A stretch of 64,000 nucleotides of DNA from Larus michahellis. Its lineage: Eukaryota > Chordata > Aves > Charadriiformes > Laridae. The notes beneath the pieces were generated by a model. That model was not told the DNA's origin, did not search any database, and saw only the letters and a program-made list of their open reading frames with translations. Every line of letters begins with the position of its first letter. The stretch's first letter is position 1. This document shows positions 33,301 through 44,800 of the stretch, piece by piece. A program made the position numbers and the translations under genes. The stretch spans positions 91,434,215 to 91,498,214 of the forward strand of contig NC_133896.1 of the NCBI RefSeq assembly GCF_964199755.1, read 5' to 3'.

Positions 33301-36300
33301 GTATAACCTGATGGAGGTGAGATCCCTTCTCCCCTCCCTTCAGCCATAGTCTGGCTTCTCTTCAGTTTGTGTAAGTCTTTCACCTTTCAGTAAAACTTTC
33401 TTTGGAGATTTCGCTCATGTTGCAACCTGTTGCAATTTCTGTTTCATCCTTGCTTCTGTCGGCTTTCTCCCGGTGTGTTCTCCTTCCTTTCTCCTAGCTC
33501 CTTTCCTTATGCAATTACTATTTCATGAAGCCCTGGTAGAAGGTAAGAGACAAAGATACCAGGAAACATTGGCAAACAAGAATACCTCTTTGGAAGGCTA
33601 TGAAAATTAGATCTGAAGCAGAAGATGTTACCTGCCTCCCTTGCCATCCTGTTGCCAGGACTGGGTATTGCCCCAGACTTGTCATGGTTTTATGGTTGCT
33701 GGCTGCTGATACCTTGGCCTGCTATGAAGAATTTGTAGCCTGTGGCAAACACAGGGTAGAGGGAAGGCAGCAAAGGGAGAGGACAGCAACTGGAACAGAC
33801 TGCAGAGGGGTAACTATTGGACAGCAGTGAAAAGATGGGCAGATAGAATAGTATTTCAACGTGGGGAAGGGAATGTAAGGCTCTGTACAACCAACAGAGA
33901 TGTTTTTCTCTCCCATGCAGGGCAACCGAAAGCTGCTGTCCTTCACAGCTGTCTGCCAGGCTGATGGGACATGGCATCAATCCATGCCCCGCTGTGAAAG
34001 TGAGTGATCTGAGAACGGGGATTATGCCCCCTGCCATGGTTTTCCCCCTCCGAGAACGTGGGGAGTTCAGCCTCTATGACTCAATTTGCCTGTGGCCATA
34101 GACTCGCAGATATCCTGGCTGGAAGGACCTGTGGAGGTCACCTAGTCCACTGCTGACTTTCATTACACTTTCCACTTGCAAGAACTTAAATGTTTTTCCT
34201 CCCTTACAGAAATGAATAAAATATTACTAAAAAGTTGACACAATGCTGTAACATCTAAAAGCGAAAGATCCCAGTTTGGGATTCATTTTGGAACACCCTC
34301 TCTCTGCCCGCTGTACTAACCGGTCCTCTCCATCCTTCACATCATGGTCACAATCCAAGTGGAACCTAAGCCTGCAGGCAGTAAGGCTGTCTTTGATTCA
34401 CCTCTTTCTTTTCTCTTTTTTGTAGTTGTGAACTGTGGCAACCCTACAGACCTGACCAATGGGGCATTCAGCTATGTCCACAAACCTGCAAACAACAACT
34501 ACCAGTCCGTGATCACATACCGATGCAATGAACCATATTATCACATCGTCACCGGAAAAGGGGGTGGTGAGTCCTAATCCCACACATACATTGGAATCTG
34601 TGCATGAAAAGCACGGATTTCCAGTTAGAATTGTCTATGCTCCCCAGGCTCATGGTTTTCTCCTGTGAGGGCTCTCCAATCTTTCCCTGGCTCCACGGCA
34701 TAGCTCCTGAGGCTGGTTGTCTCAGCCTATTCCCACCCGACTTCATTCCCAGAGTCCTCCTCCATGTTCTCCTTAACTTCTGCAGGAGGTCTTATTCTCT
34801 CATCTGTAGCCTAAGGGCTAACATACATACAGAAAAATTTACTTTTATGCAACAGGTCAGAAAAGTTAAGGCAATGTTCAAAACCATTCACGTGCCTTCT
34901 TTTTGCACCTCAGATACGATTTGATGACACAGGAGCTTTGGTTGCAAGAACAGCGTAAGAAGTTCATGATTCTTTGCCTTGGCTGCTCACTCACTTAGCC
35001 TCCATAAAAAAAAAAAATGTAGATTTTTAAGCTGAATCAGTTCCTGGATATGGTTGCCAGCATGGATGCACAGTTGTGGACCGTGCCTGAGGGAGGTGAC
35101 ACGCTAGCACTGGGGCCAGGAGCAAGCAGCTAAGGAGTGCTTTAAGTTGGTACTCATGTTGAATTTGATTGTTTTTGCATCTGAGCTTAACTTCTTCATA
35201 AAGAGTCAGAGCTCAGTCTCATCAGAAAAAAAATCAGGAGCAACTAGATATCAGCACCAGCCAAATTCTGATGGGGAGTCATTGCGATTTAGTCAATTTT
35301 GAAGGAGAACAGCGAACATTTTCTTGGAAGCATTTACTACAGTGTAAGTTAAATTGTATATAAATTACTTTTAGTCACCAGCACAAACTTTCTAAGAAAA
35401 GCAAGAATGTTGGAGGTGGTGGAGTTTGTGTTGAGAGGTGACATGCAAGTTAGCTGACCTGCAATATAGCCTCAGAAATAGATACTGAGCATATACAGTA
35501 ACTGACTCATCTTTTTCCTTTTTCTGGAACAAACCACCTTGTCCTACTCTCTGCAAACTACAGAGACCAGAAACTTGAATCTAAAATCCGTGTCTTTACT
35601 ACTTCTCCCCCTTCTTTGGGCTAAATGAGGTCAAACAGCGCTCAACAAGCACGTGGCCTGAGTGAAGTTAAGACTTGATGAAGTTAAGACTTCACTCAGA
35701 TGGCTCTTCAGGCTTTTCTCCTACAGAAGCAATACCTGAGCTTTACTGGTCCCCTGGAACTGAGGTGCTTTGAGATGTACATGCTATCCCAGATGGAGAC
35801 ATTCCAGACTATACCACAGGTGGCTTTTCCTGGGAAAGGGTGCCTTTGGGATGGAAGGGCTGAGTGCAGCATGTGAGACACCTTGGAGAGAGGAACCCCT
35901 TGAAAATATTCTATTCTATTCTATTCTATTCTATTCTATTCTATTCTATTCTATTCTATTCTATTCTATTCTATTCTATTCTATTCTATTCTATTCTATT
36001 CTATCCTTTCTTCCCACCCCATGCCTACAGGCCTGGGTCTCATTCACTTCCCTGTCATCCTACAGACAGATTCACCTGCTCTCCTGAGGGAACCTGGGTG
36101 GACCAAGATGGCCAGGCGAGGATTCCCGCCTGCTTGCCAGGTCAGTAAAAAACTCTTGACTTTGTCTGGTGTTTACCGATTCATGCTCACAGTCAGAACA
36201 AAGCCGGGACAACATGCAGGGAGGGGGATGAGGATAATGGTATCAGTGAGGGAGGACAGGGAAATCTATCCAGGAAGGCAAAAATAAGGTGAAATTGAAC

Positions 36301-37177
36301 AGTGATGGTGCAGGAAAGAGAGAGACAAGCCAGGGCAACAGAGGGTGTGATGGTCTCCTTGCATTTCTTCACAGTATGTGGGAAGCCAGACAGACCCCTT
36401 ACTGAATTCCAGCGGATTATGGGCGGCAAGCCAGCCAAGACAGGCAATTTCCCTTGGCAGGCACTGACTGGCATCCATGGCCGAGGAGGTGGTGCGCTCC
36501 TGGGCGATCGCTGGATCCTGACAGCTGCCCACACCATCTTCCCCAAAGGGGCAGGAGGGAACAATGTGAGCCTGGACCAGCTGGCAGAGGAGGCTAACAT
36601 ATTCCTCGGGCACACCAAGGTAGAAGAGCTCCACAAGATGGGTAACCACCCTGTACGTAGGATCTTTGTCCATCCAGATTACAACCCTGAAGATGACCAC
36701 AACTTCAATGGGGACATAGCCTTGCTGGAGCTGAAACACCCAGTAACCCTGGGCCCTACAGTACTGCCCATCTGTCTCCCAGATACTACCAACACCACGT
36801 TCTACAGGGATGGGCGCGTGGGCTACGTGAGCGGCTTCGGTGTGGAAAAAAACTTTGTTTCAAATGAATTGAAGTATGTGAGCCTACCAGCGGTTGCTCG
36901 AGAGAAGTGTCAGAGTTGGCTGGACAGTAAGAAGCGGAATATACCTATGGTTTTCTCTGAGAACATGTTCTGTGCCGGCTTCCTCACAGTCAAGCGGGAT
37001 ACCTGCCAGGGAGATAGTGGGAGCATCTTCACAGTGTTAGACGGAGGAAGTAATCGCTGGGTGGCTACCGGTATTGTTTCTTGGGGTATCGGCTGTGCCG
37101 AAGGTTATGGCTTCTACACCAAGATCATCAACTATCTGGACTGGATCAAAGGGATAATAAGGGAGGATAGGCTCTAA
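30324..37177 (+). CDS. C1R: Complement C1r serine protease, complete, 11 coding exons
   Basis: Exons: 30324-30331, 31151-31379, 31607-31799, 31976-32119, 32267-32463, 32963-33110, 33195-33316, 33921-33999, 34426-34566, 36066-36140 and 36375-37177. The total is 2139 nt, 712 aa; human has 705. C1r in the blood C1 complex autoactivates when C1q binds its target and then cleaves C1s. Order: signal peptide MDMHVPFLVCAFLFFGVISS, CUB1, calcium-binding EGF, CUB2, CCP1, CCP2 and protease domain. Activation site FQR|IMGG (Arg459-Ile460). Triad His498 (LTAAHT), Asp559 (NGDIALLEL) and Ser660; S1-pocket Asp654 gives arginine specificity. The active-serine motif reads GDSGS instead of the usual GDSGG. The single-exon protease domain is typical of C1r/C1s/MASP2. 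Tail to tail with C1S. Confidence 0.96.
31151..33110 (+). CDS. C1R: C1R CUB1-EGF-CUB2 interaction region
   Basis: CUB1 spans 31151-31799 (FGEIRSPGYPKPYPNN, FDLEPSESCFYDYVK, GRYCGQLGS). The EGF exon 31976-32119 has DLDEC and CHNYVGGYFCSC, with the asparagine that is beta-hydroxylated in human C1r and the aromatic/glycine pattern of calcium-binding EGF modules. CUB2 spans 32267-33110 (CPYDQLK, GEFCGK, FTDESG). In the C1 complex this region binds calcium, pairs C1r with C1s and holds C1q stems. Confidence 0.93.
34104..34165 (-). mobile_element. Short CR1-like fragment in C1R intron 8
   Basis: The stretch reading CTGGCTGGAAGGACCTGTGG then AGGTCACCTAGTCCACTGCT matches the antisense CR1 3' end (GGAAGGGACCT...GATCATCTAGTCCA). 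It is short and diverged. Confidence 0.6.
35908..36004 (+). repeat. (ATTCT)n pentanucleotide microsatellite, 18 uninterrupted units
   Basis: Exactly 18 perfect CTATT units run from 35911 to 36000, with partial units at both ends. The array is in C1R intron 9 and ends 62 bp before the coding exon at 36066. Perfect arrays of this length are usually length-variable. Confidence 0.98.
36375..37177 (+). CDS. C1R: C1R catalytic exon: chymotrypsin-like protease domain
   Basis: A single uninterrupted exon carries the activation peptide end and the whole protease domain. The cysteine of VCGKP is expected to tether the A chain to the catalytic chain after cleavage at Arg459-Ile460. HGRGGGALLGDRWILTAAHT, LGNHPVRR-like sequence and GIVSWGIGC follow human C1r closely. 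The glycine after Ser660-Gly661 is replaced by serine (GDSGS). Confidence 0.95.
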
Positions 37178-38035
37178 ATGCTGCTCTCCTACTAACTGAA
37201 GAATCACTGATAGCATATAAATTTCCAGACACAGCAAATCATACCTAAAGCTTTTGATGATGTCCCAAAGGCTTTTCAAACAGGCAGATCATGTAACCTT
37301 CATCATGAGCACTTTTGAAAGCCACCATATTCTTTGATGAATTCTTGGTGGTACCATCAAAACTTATCAAAGCTGCTGTACCACTGGCAGCTTGTGGAAT
37401 GCCTTTGTGGTTGTTCTAGTTCTTCCAAAATCTTATTACTGGATAAAGCTTTAATAATATCAGGAAATCTCATGACCGCAAACACGTTATTCTTTGAAGT
37501 GCTGACTATATCATCAGACTACTGCAGTCTACTTTTGTACTCTATTGTGTGGGAAGCTTGCAGGGCAGCAGATTTTCTCAGAGGATGTGGTACTTTGTGG
37601 TGAGTACAGTGTGCATATGCCCATTGGCATCGGTGAGATTCTATGAATATTAAAATCATTGCTGGAGAAACCAGGTGTGTTATGTTTTTCTGTCTTTGTT
37701 TTTAACAACTACTAAATACTCCCCATCACTGAAAGTGACTTACGGACTTTATATAGGGATTGCTTTACCTACCACTAAAGTGTTTCCAGTTCCACAATGG
37801 CATGTGGCAGTTCCTCACCTGTCACAAAACTACCATTAGATTACCCACTCTGAAACTCCAGGTGGCTTCCAAAGGAGGCAAAATTAAGTTGTCTGTGTGA
37901 TGCCACATTCAAAAGGCATGGAAGACAACAACCAATCTCATGGAGAAAAGAGCCCAGGAACCTTTACTGATCAGAATTTGAGGATGGGGCTTTTTTATAC
38001 TATATGAAATAAAGCTCTGACTGCAGGACAGCAGC
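37178..38035 (+). other. C1R: C1R 3' UTR with two poly(A) signals
   Basis: After the TAA at 37175-37177 the first plus-strand signals are ATTAAA at 37649-37654 and AATAAA at 38008-38013. They give 3' UTRs of about 0.5 or 0.85 kb. There is no other feature in the stretch. Confidence 0.5.
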
Positions 38036-40235
38036 TCTAAAATGATGCTGACTCAGAGAGAAGATGTCCCCTCTTGTATATTCTGTATATTCTCTGGAGT
38101 TGTCGCTTAACTAGTTTTGCTACTGCAGAACAACCAAACTTTTTCTTGCGAGTCACTGAGAGAAATGAAGTCTGCAAGACCTTGACAGGGGAACTCTGGG
38201 GGTAGCGTCATAGTTGCCTTCTCGCGCTGTTCTCTGTGAGATCCAGCTCCAGTTCTTCTCAGGTGTCAGTATCTCTCATTTGCTTTTCAGATAGTATACC
38301 CTGGGGAGTGATCCGTGAAATTGCACATCTGATATAAATTCATCCATGATCTCCAGAGGTCAGAATTCTGTTGGTTTCTCCCATTTCTATGGGCAAAAGG
38401 GGAGCATGAGAGGCAACAAGAGCATGGAAAAACAAGTTGTCCAGTTGCACATGGATAAACCCTGGTCTGGGGGAGGGAATGGAGAATGAGGCATATGCAA
38501 CTGGGGGGTATTCCAGGTGAAGAACAGGGAATTTTTGGGATGCTCAGTGAGTACAGGTGACAAGGGGGAGAAAAGGGGAGAGCACACCGCCACACAAGAA
38601 CAACAAAATACCCAACTCTTCAGTCCTTGTGAAAATTGAGGAAAATGACTGAGAAGCCATGTTAAAGAATCTCCTACTCTGCAGGAAACTAGGAAACGTT
38701 GGGAAGCTGAGGTGTGCCTAAAATCCCTATAGGAATCTGTGATCCTCCTAGAAAGAGAATCCCAGCTAAATAAGTATCTTTCCTGCTCCTTGCCCATTCA
38801 TCCACACTTCTGTTTCTCTTCTCCTCTGCTCTCCTGAATTGTTTTCAGCACTTTCTCTTCCTCTTTTCCAAAAAGACTGAAGTTAATCAGTGAGCTAGTG
38901 AGTAATGATGTGACATTGCTTCCCTGAGCGGCTTTGTGGTCATAGAGGCTACGGAAATGTCTTACCTTAGTTTGAAGGTCACCTTTTCAGAACTTAAAAT
39001 GGATTGATTTTTCCCAACTTGTACTTTGTTGAGCTATTTCTACTGATGAAGTAAGTATCTCCATCATTTCTGAACGATATGCTGTTAATTTCAGACTTTA
39101 GTCAGTTAGAAGAGGCCCAGCTAAAAAGTAAAACTACGAATCTGAAAATTGGTTCTGTTTTACCTCAAACCAGGATACATACCAAAGCAGAAGCTTCCTA
39201 ATATCCAGACATAGCAGTCTGTAAGATTTCCAGTGGCTTTTGCTCATGATTACCCGAGATGTTTGGGCATGCCTGCATGATTTATGAAATTCTAATACAT
39301 ACTGTAAAGTTATGTATTATATATAATAACTTATAAAATATTGTTACAATGGCACCACTGCATCATTCTTGTTCCTCTGCCAGTACGCAGTCCCCTCTTT
39401 GCACAAGAGGAACTGAGATTGCAGCTGGGACTCGTTACCAGGCATGGACATTTCTCTTTTGTGCTCCAAAAGATGAAAGCTGAGATGAGCCCACCTACGT
39501 AGCAACAAGAAGGAGTGACTATAAAACTTCATATTAGTTCAAAGTTGGCACATACAGATATAAAAGTAAAAAGCATTCATCTGTGACCTGCAGGTCACAG
39601 TTCCTCAGGAATGTAGTATGAGATCCTTGCTTACTAGCCCCAACAACAAAAAAACCTCTTGCTTGCTACACAAAATTGAAGGTGCAGGAATCTATATGAA
39701 AACTCCCAAGAGCTGCACACGTCCTCCTCACCGTTTCCTAGACTCTCAGAAAAACTTAGGCTGTAAGAGGAGGTCTCTAGTCCAACCCACTCCTGACAGC
39801 AGGACTAACGTCAGAGCCTCAGGGCTGTGCCTGGGCAAGTTATGAAGATGTCCAGGGACAAAGATTCCCCAGTCTTTCATCACACTTGTTCCAAGGCTGA
39901 CCCACACCCTGGGAAAAAGCCCAACTGGAAATGCCCTTAATGTAGTTTGTGTCTATTGTCTCTTGTTCCGTCACTGTTCACATTTTTGAAGAATCTTGCT
40001 CTGTGCACTCTCTAGTCCTCCTTTAGGTACCTTGAGTACAGCAGTTAGATCCTCCTCTCAGCTTCCTTCTTTTCAAGCTGAACGAACCCAGCTTCCTCTG
40101 TCTTTCATCATATGCCATCTGCACCAGTTCTCTGACCATCTTAGCAGATAGATAACTGTGAGTGATGTAGGACTTTCTGGAGCAGAAGATACCCCTAACA
40201 AATGCCAGGTTATCTTCTCCCACAACACTACTTTC
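38036..40235. other. Spacer between the C1R and C1S 3' ends
   Basis: About 2.2 kb of unremarkable AT-rich DNA. The right part contains a diverged antisense CR1 segment (separate entry). No conserved frame, RNA gene or strong signal was seen. Confidence 0.5.
39750..40145 (-). mobile_element. Diverged CR1 LINE segment, antisense
   Basis: Reads on the plus strand as the reverse complement of a CR1 3' region: AGTCCAACCCACTCCTGACA, GTCCAGGGACAAAGATTCCC, TTGTTCCAAGGCTGACCCAC, and TCTTTCATCATATGCCATCT near the end. It is clearly older than the copy at 15.6 kb. Confidence 0.7.
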
Positions 40236-41028
40236 CCTAAATCAAGCAACCTTTATTTCTTATCTAACACAATAAAGTTTGAAAAATAAAGCCCCGAGGA
40301 CAGGTAAACGAAAGGACTTCGAAGATGTCTCTTCTGCTCAGCTTGATTCAGAAGTCTAAAGTCCTCATTGCTGGTAATGGTTGGTCAAAGAGATGCAAGC
40401 ATCTTCAAAGAACTTCATAAAGACGCTTAGGTAGAGAGGTGAGGTAGCACAAGTTACAGCTTGACAAAAGCTGGCAGCGTAGTGGATCAAAATGTGAACA
40501 GACACTTGATTTAGGGAGTTTCAAGGAGAACTAGGTCTAGACCGAGAAGAAGAAAGGCAATACACACACAATAGCACATTGCACAACAGGCAATTTGGAC
40601 ATCCTTTAATGCTGTTAAATATTCTGAACAATACAGGAAGTACATAAATCAAAAACCAGGCTCTGAACCTACCCTGGGAACCAACCATTATTCTCTCTCA
40701 TCTTCACTGAAATGTCCCTGTCAGGAGGAGCATGGGTAGATCGTCTCCAAGTGGGAAAAAATGGGATAGAAAAAAAAGAGAGGAAGCAGAAGGGGCCTCT
40801 TTATCCAGTAGCGTCTTCCTCTTACGTTACTACGAGTGGAAGAAGAATGAGAAATTCCCTTCCCAGACATGACGACAGCGGGAGAAACCTATAAGTATTC
40901 CTGACTCAGCAGTGACACAATGACTAGGCCCGTTATATACACAGAGTGAACAGGATCACAGCCAGCCTGAACACGTAGCCATCCGTGATCACATTTAGAA
41001 AGGGTGACTGTGCTGAAAGGAGAAAGAG
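40230..41028 (-). other. C1S: C1S 3' UTR with poly(A) signals
   Basis: On the minus strand downstream of the C1S stop, ATTAAA lies at 40605-40610 and AATAAA at 40252-40257. They give 3' UTRs of about 0.43 or 0.78 kb. Confidence 0.5.
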
Positions 41029-41822
41029 CTAATCCTCCCAAGCTTCTGCATCCTCATGCTTGCTCATGGTCTCTGTAATCCAGTCCAAATAACGCACTAC
41101 CTTGGTGTAAAGACCAAAGGTACCACATCTTGGTCCCCAGGAGATCAGCCCAGCTACATAGTACCGTTTGTCATCAAGAGGATCTTGGATAGCGTAGGCT
41201 CCACCACTATCCCCCTTACAGCTGTCCTTGTCACCACCAGCACAGATCATATTGTCGGTGAATCGGTAAGCACTGGAATCAGCAGAGCCCTCTGGTTTCA
41301 CAGATCGGCACTTATCCATGTTCACCACAGGAATCTGGGCCTTCCAGAGATAAATAGGCAGTCTTCCTCTCTCTCTCTGGCCCCAGCCAGCAATGTAGCC
41401 CAGAGTCCCTTCCTGTAGCTCATACTCAGGTGATTTACCAGGAAGGCAGAGGGGTGAGATGTTTGGGCCCATCTTCACGGGTTCCCTCAGCTTCAGTAGT
41501 GCAATATCGTTATCAAAATCAGTCCTGGTTTCTATGGGCTGCTTCTTCCAGTTGGGGTGGATGAATGAAGCCTCTGCGACCAGCTGCTTGGCCTCCCAGT
41601 ACAGAGATTCTTTACCAACATTGATTACCCCAGCGTACATGTTGGGCTTGTCGTACCCCTCCAGCACATGAGCGGCAGTCATCACCCATCTTTCAGAGAT
41701 GAGTACGCCACCGCCTCTTGGGTAATCGAAATACACCTGCCAGGGGAAGTTGCCCTTTTCTGCACGGGTGCCTCCAAAAATCCTTGCTTTCTCTCGGATG
41801 GGATTACTAGGCACCCCACAGA
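41029..41822 (-). CDS. C1S: C1S catalytic exon: chymotrypsin-like protease domain
   Basis: One exon encodes VCGVPSNP, the activation bond Arg439-Ile440 and the entire protease, ending [11 protein letters not shown]. His477, Asp531 and Ser631 with an intact GDSGG are present. [17 protein letters not shown] aligns with human [19 protein letters not shown] and is two residues shorter. [17 protein letters not shown] matches human closely. Confidence 0.95.
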
Positions 41823-44800
41823 CTGGAAAGAAAAGAAAAAAAGAGGAACCAGATGGGAGAATTAGCAGTTACAAACAGGGGGTTCTTTGCTACTGCAAAA
41901 AAGCCCATAGTCCCCTCCTTCCTGTGTCCTCTAAATCATTTTTGATTATGAGTAACCAATGTTTATATTCTATGTCATAGAGTCTGCAACTAGTATTTAC
42001 AGAGAAATTCAAGAAAAATCCAGAAAAACTACTCTCAAAATTCAATTTAGGCTGAAAATATTCATTGTTCTGGAAAGCAGTTGTCACCCCACCAGTGCGG
42101 GGTATGTCAAAGCTCACAATATAATTGCATTGTAGTTAGCATCTTTCCTTTGCTGTATTAAGCCCTGTAGGTGAAGGGATTGTCTGGGAAAAAATACTTG
42201 CTTAAGTTCTTATAAATATGACACTGCCCTTTGAAATGATTTTTTCTTTTTTGTGAACTCCAGATAGCCTCAGGTTAAGTGTTCAGGTTTGTCACTGATG
42301 TTTTACCATTTTTCCTTTCCATTCTTTCAGCATGTAAAATCTTAAGTAGTGGGTCAATGGAGCTCTTATCCGTCGGTCTTACGGGTACAGAGGTGCTCCG
42401 TGCTCTTTATGTAAAATGTTCTACGAGGTTTTGCAGAATGTGAGCTCTAAAGGCATAAATAAGGCTGGTCATTCTGACATAGCTAGGAAATTGATATCTT
42501 ATCACATATTGCCTTATTTACATTGAACCCTTAGTCATATCATCAGAGATTAAGGAACTACAGCCAGTAGGTAGCTTCCAATTTAAATAAAGCAGAGTTT
42601 GTTACAGAATTTCACATAATAATAGAAAGATTTAAGCTGGAAGGTACCTCTGTATGTCTCTAGCTCAACCTCTTCATCTCTAACTGCCCTTCTCCTGCCC
42701 TCCTAACAGCAAAGCCAGGTTGCTCAGGGACTTTGCCAGAGGGCTTGTGATCATCTTCAAGGGTGATGATTAGCCAGCCTCTCTGGCCAACAGTTCCAGT
42801 GCTCTGGGTGAGCATTTTTCCTTAAATACAGTCGGAATTTCCTTTGCTGCAACTTGTATCCATTGCCTGTCGTTGTCCTTTATTGCTGTGTCCCACTGAG
42901 AAGAGTCTTTCTTCATATTCTTTGTAACCTCCTTGTGGGTAGTAAATACCCTGAGCTTTATCTTACCGTTTGCATTTTACACTGTGCACTTGTATAGTCC
43001 AAGTCACTGGCTGAGCTGGCCCTTAAGAGTCATCTTCAGCTGGATTTTGTACTTTGCCAAGGAGTATTTGGGGGTTTGGAGTAGTGAACAGGCATCATGT
43101 ACAACTAGCCCAAGGCATGCTGCCTCCTGTAAGAGGGTAAGCTGAACAGCGTGCAGAATACGTAGGATTTAAAATTCACTCTACCAGCTGGAAGTTAAGA
43201 CGCAGCCGTAATAACCAGCAGTCAGGAGCAGCAGTGGTACCCATGCGCTTTTCTCTTCAGTGTCTCCCAAGCACACAAAGAGAGGATGAAAAGGTCCCTG
43301 ACAGGGATATTGCTTAAGCTTTCAGATGCAGAAAGTGTATCTGAATACTGAAGGATGCATTAAACCTTAAGGGTTTAGGCTATGACTTCCAGTGAGAGTA
43401 GCGAAAGACCTTTCTCTATAGTGCTGCATCTGCAGCGCCCAGTGGACAGCTGGACGCTACCCCCAGGAGAGGTTTGAAGAGAAGCTACAGTTCTCAGTGT
43501 AGGTTGGGAGGGACTGAAGAAAGAAAGGTCCAGCATTGTCAGACATGTTTTTTGACCTGTCAGTCTTTTTGCTACCTATAATGCAGACAGAGATCTAAAG
43601 CGCTGAACAACTTGAGAATGTGCACCCTTGAAGGTGGGGAAACTGGTGCAGAAACACACACTGATACTTGAAGAGGTCCTGTTATACCAGATGTCTTATT
43701 ATGTTGCCCACTTTTGCTTCCAGTTTCTTTCTGCTGCCTCATCTGACCTTTCCTTGGGGCTCACAGCTTTCAGAAACACCCTGTCCAATGTGATTTAAAC
43801 AGCATAGAAAGGATCAACTGTACTTTCAGGATTAACAGTTTAAAAACAGACAGATGGAAGAAGCACTGGTCTTCATATGCATCCTATATGTACACACAGT
43901 TTTGGTAGTACCTGGGACACATTTTGGTAGCTTTGTTCCCATCTCTTTGTTGACCCATTCTCCACTGGCTGAGCACTGATACACCGCTTGGAAAACACAA
44001 GAAAAAAAGAGTGACATAAAGACACAATCAAGATGAAGAGAGGGTAAGTAGCATTACTGTATAAGATGATGTATTAACCTTCTCATTTCCAAAGTGAGCA
44101 CTGCTTGGTAAACATTGCTGAATCTCCCTAGAAGTACACGATCCCACCAGGGTGCTTCTGCCTCTAGTTTGGAGGGACCTCATCTAATAGATTTCTTTAG
44201 TCCTTTACTTCTTCACCAGAAACGTGTGTCAGATGTGACAAAAATCTCCATGCTTCACACACCAAGCAGATGGAGAGAGGACTTGCTAATGCATTTAAGG
44301 TCAAGAGCCCAAGTTCAGACATTATTACAGGGTATAAACACAAAGGCAACACAAAAACATTGCCTGCAATCCCACACCAATAAGAACCTTTTCCCAGTCT
44401 TGACCTGATGGGATATAATCTCAGCCCTGTGACGATCCCAGTACCATTTCTTAGGCCTTCAATCCAAGAAATGTGTTTGTGTTGCAGAGGCAATACTTAC
44501 CATCCCCTTCGGTTTTCAGGGTATAGTAAGGTGCATCACATTGATACCGGACAGCAGCTTTGTAGAGAGGCTCATGAAGTTCAGAGACGTATACGGCTTG
44601 GGCATTGTCAATGGCAATAGGATCGCCACAGTTCACAGCTGTAGAGAAGAAACAAAAATGACCAAATATTATCAAAGGGGTAGCCTTACTCAGCAATATG
44701 GTTATTCTGTATGATGGGGAACCACTCAGCTCCTCTGGTCCCTGTACAGTCATCAGCGCTCCCTTCCTCTGTCCCTTCATCATGCGCACATCCCAGTCCT

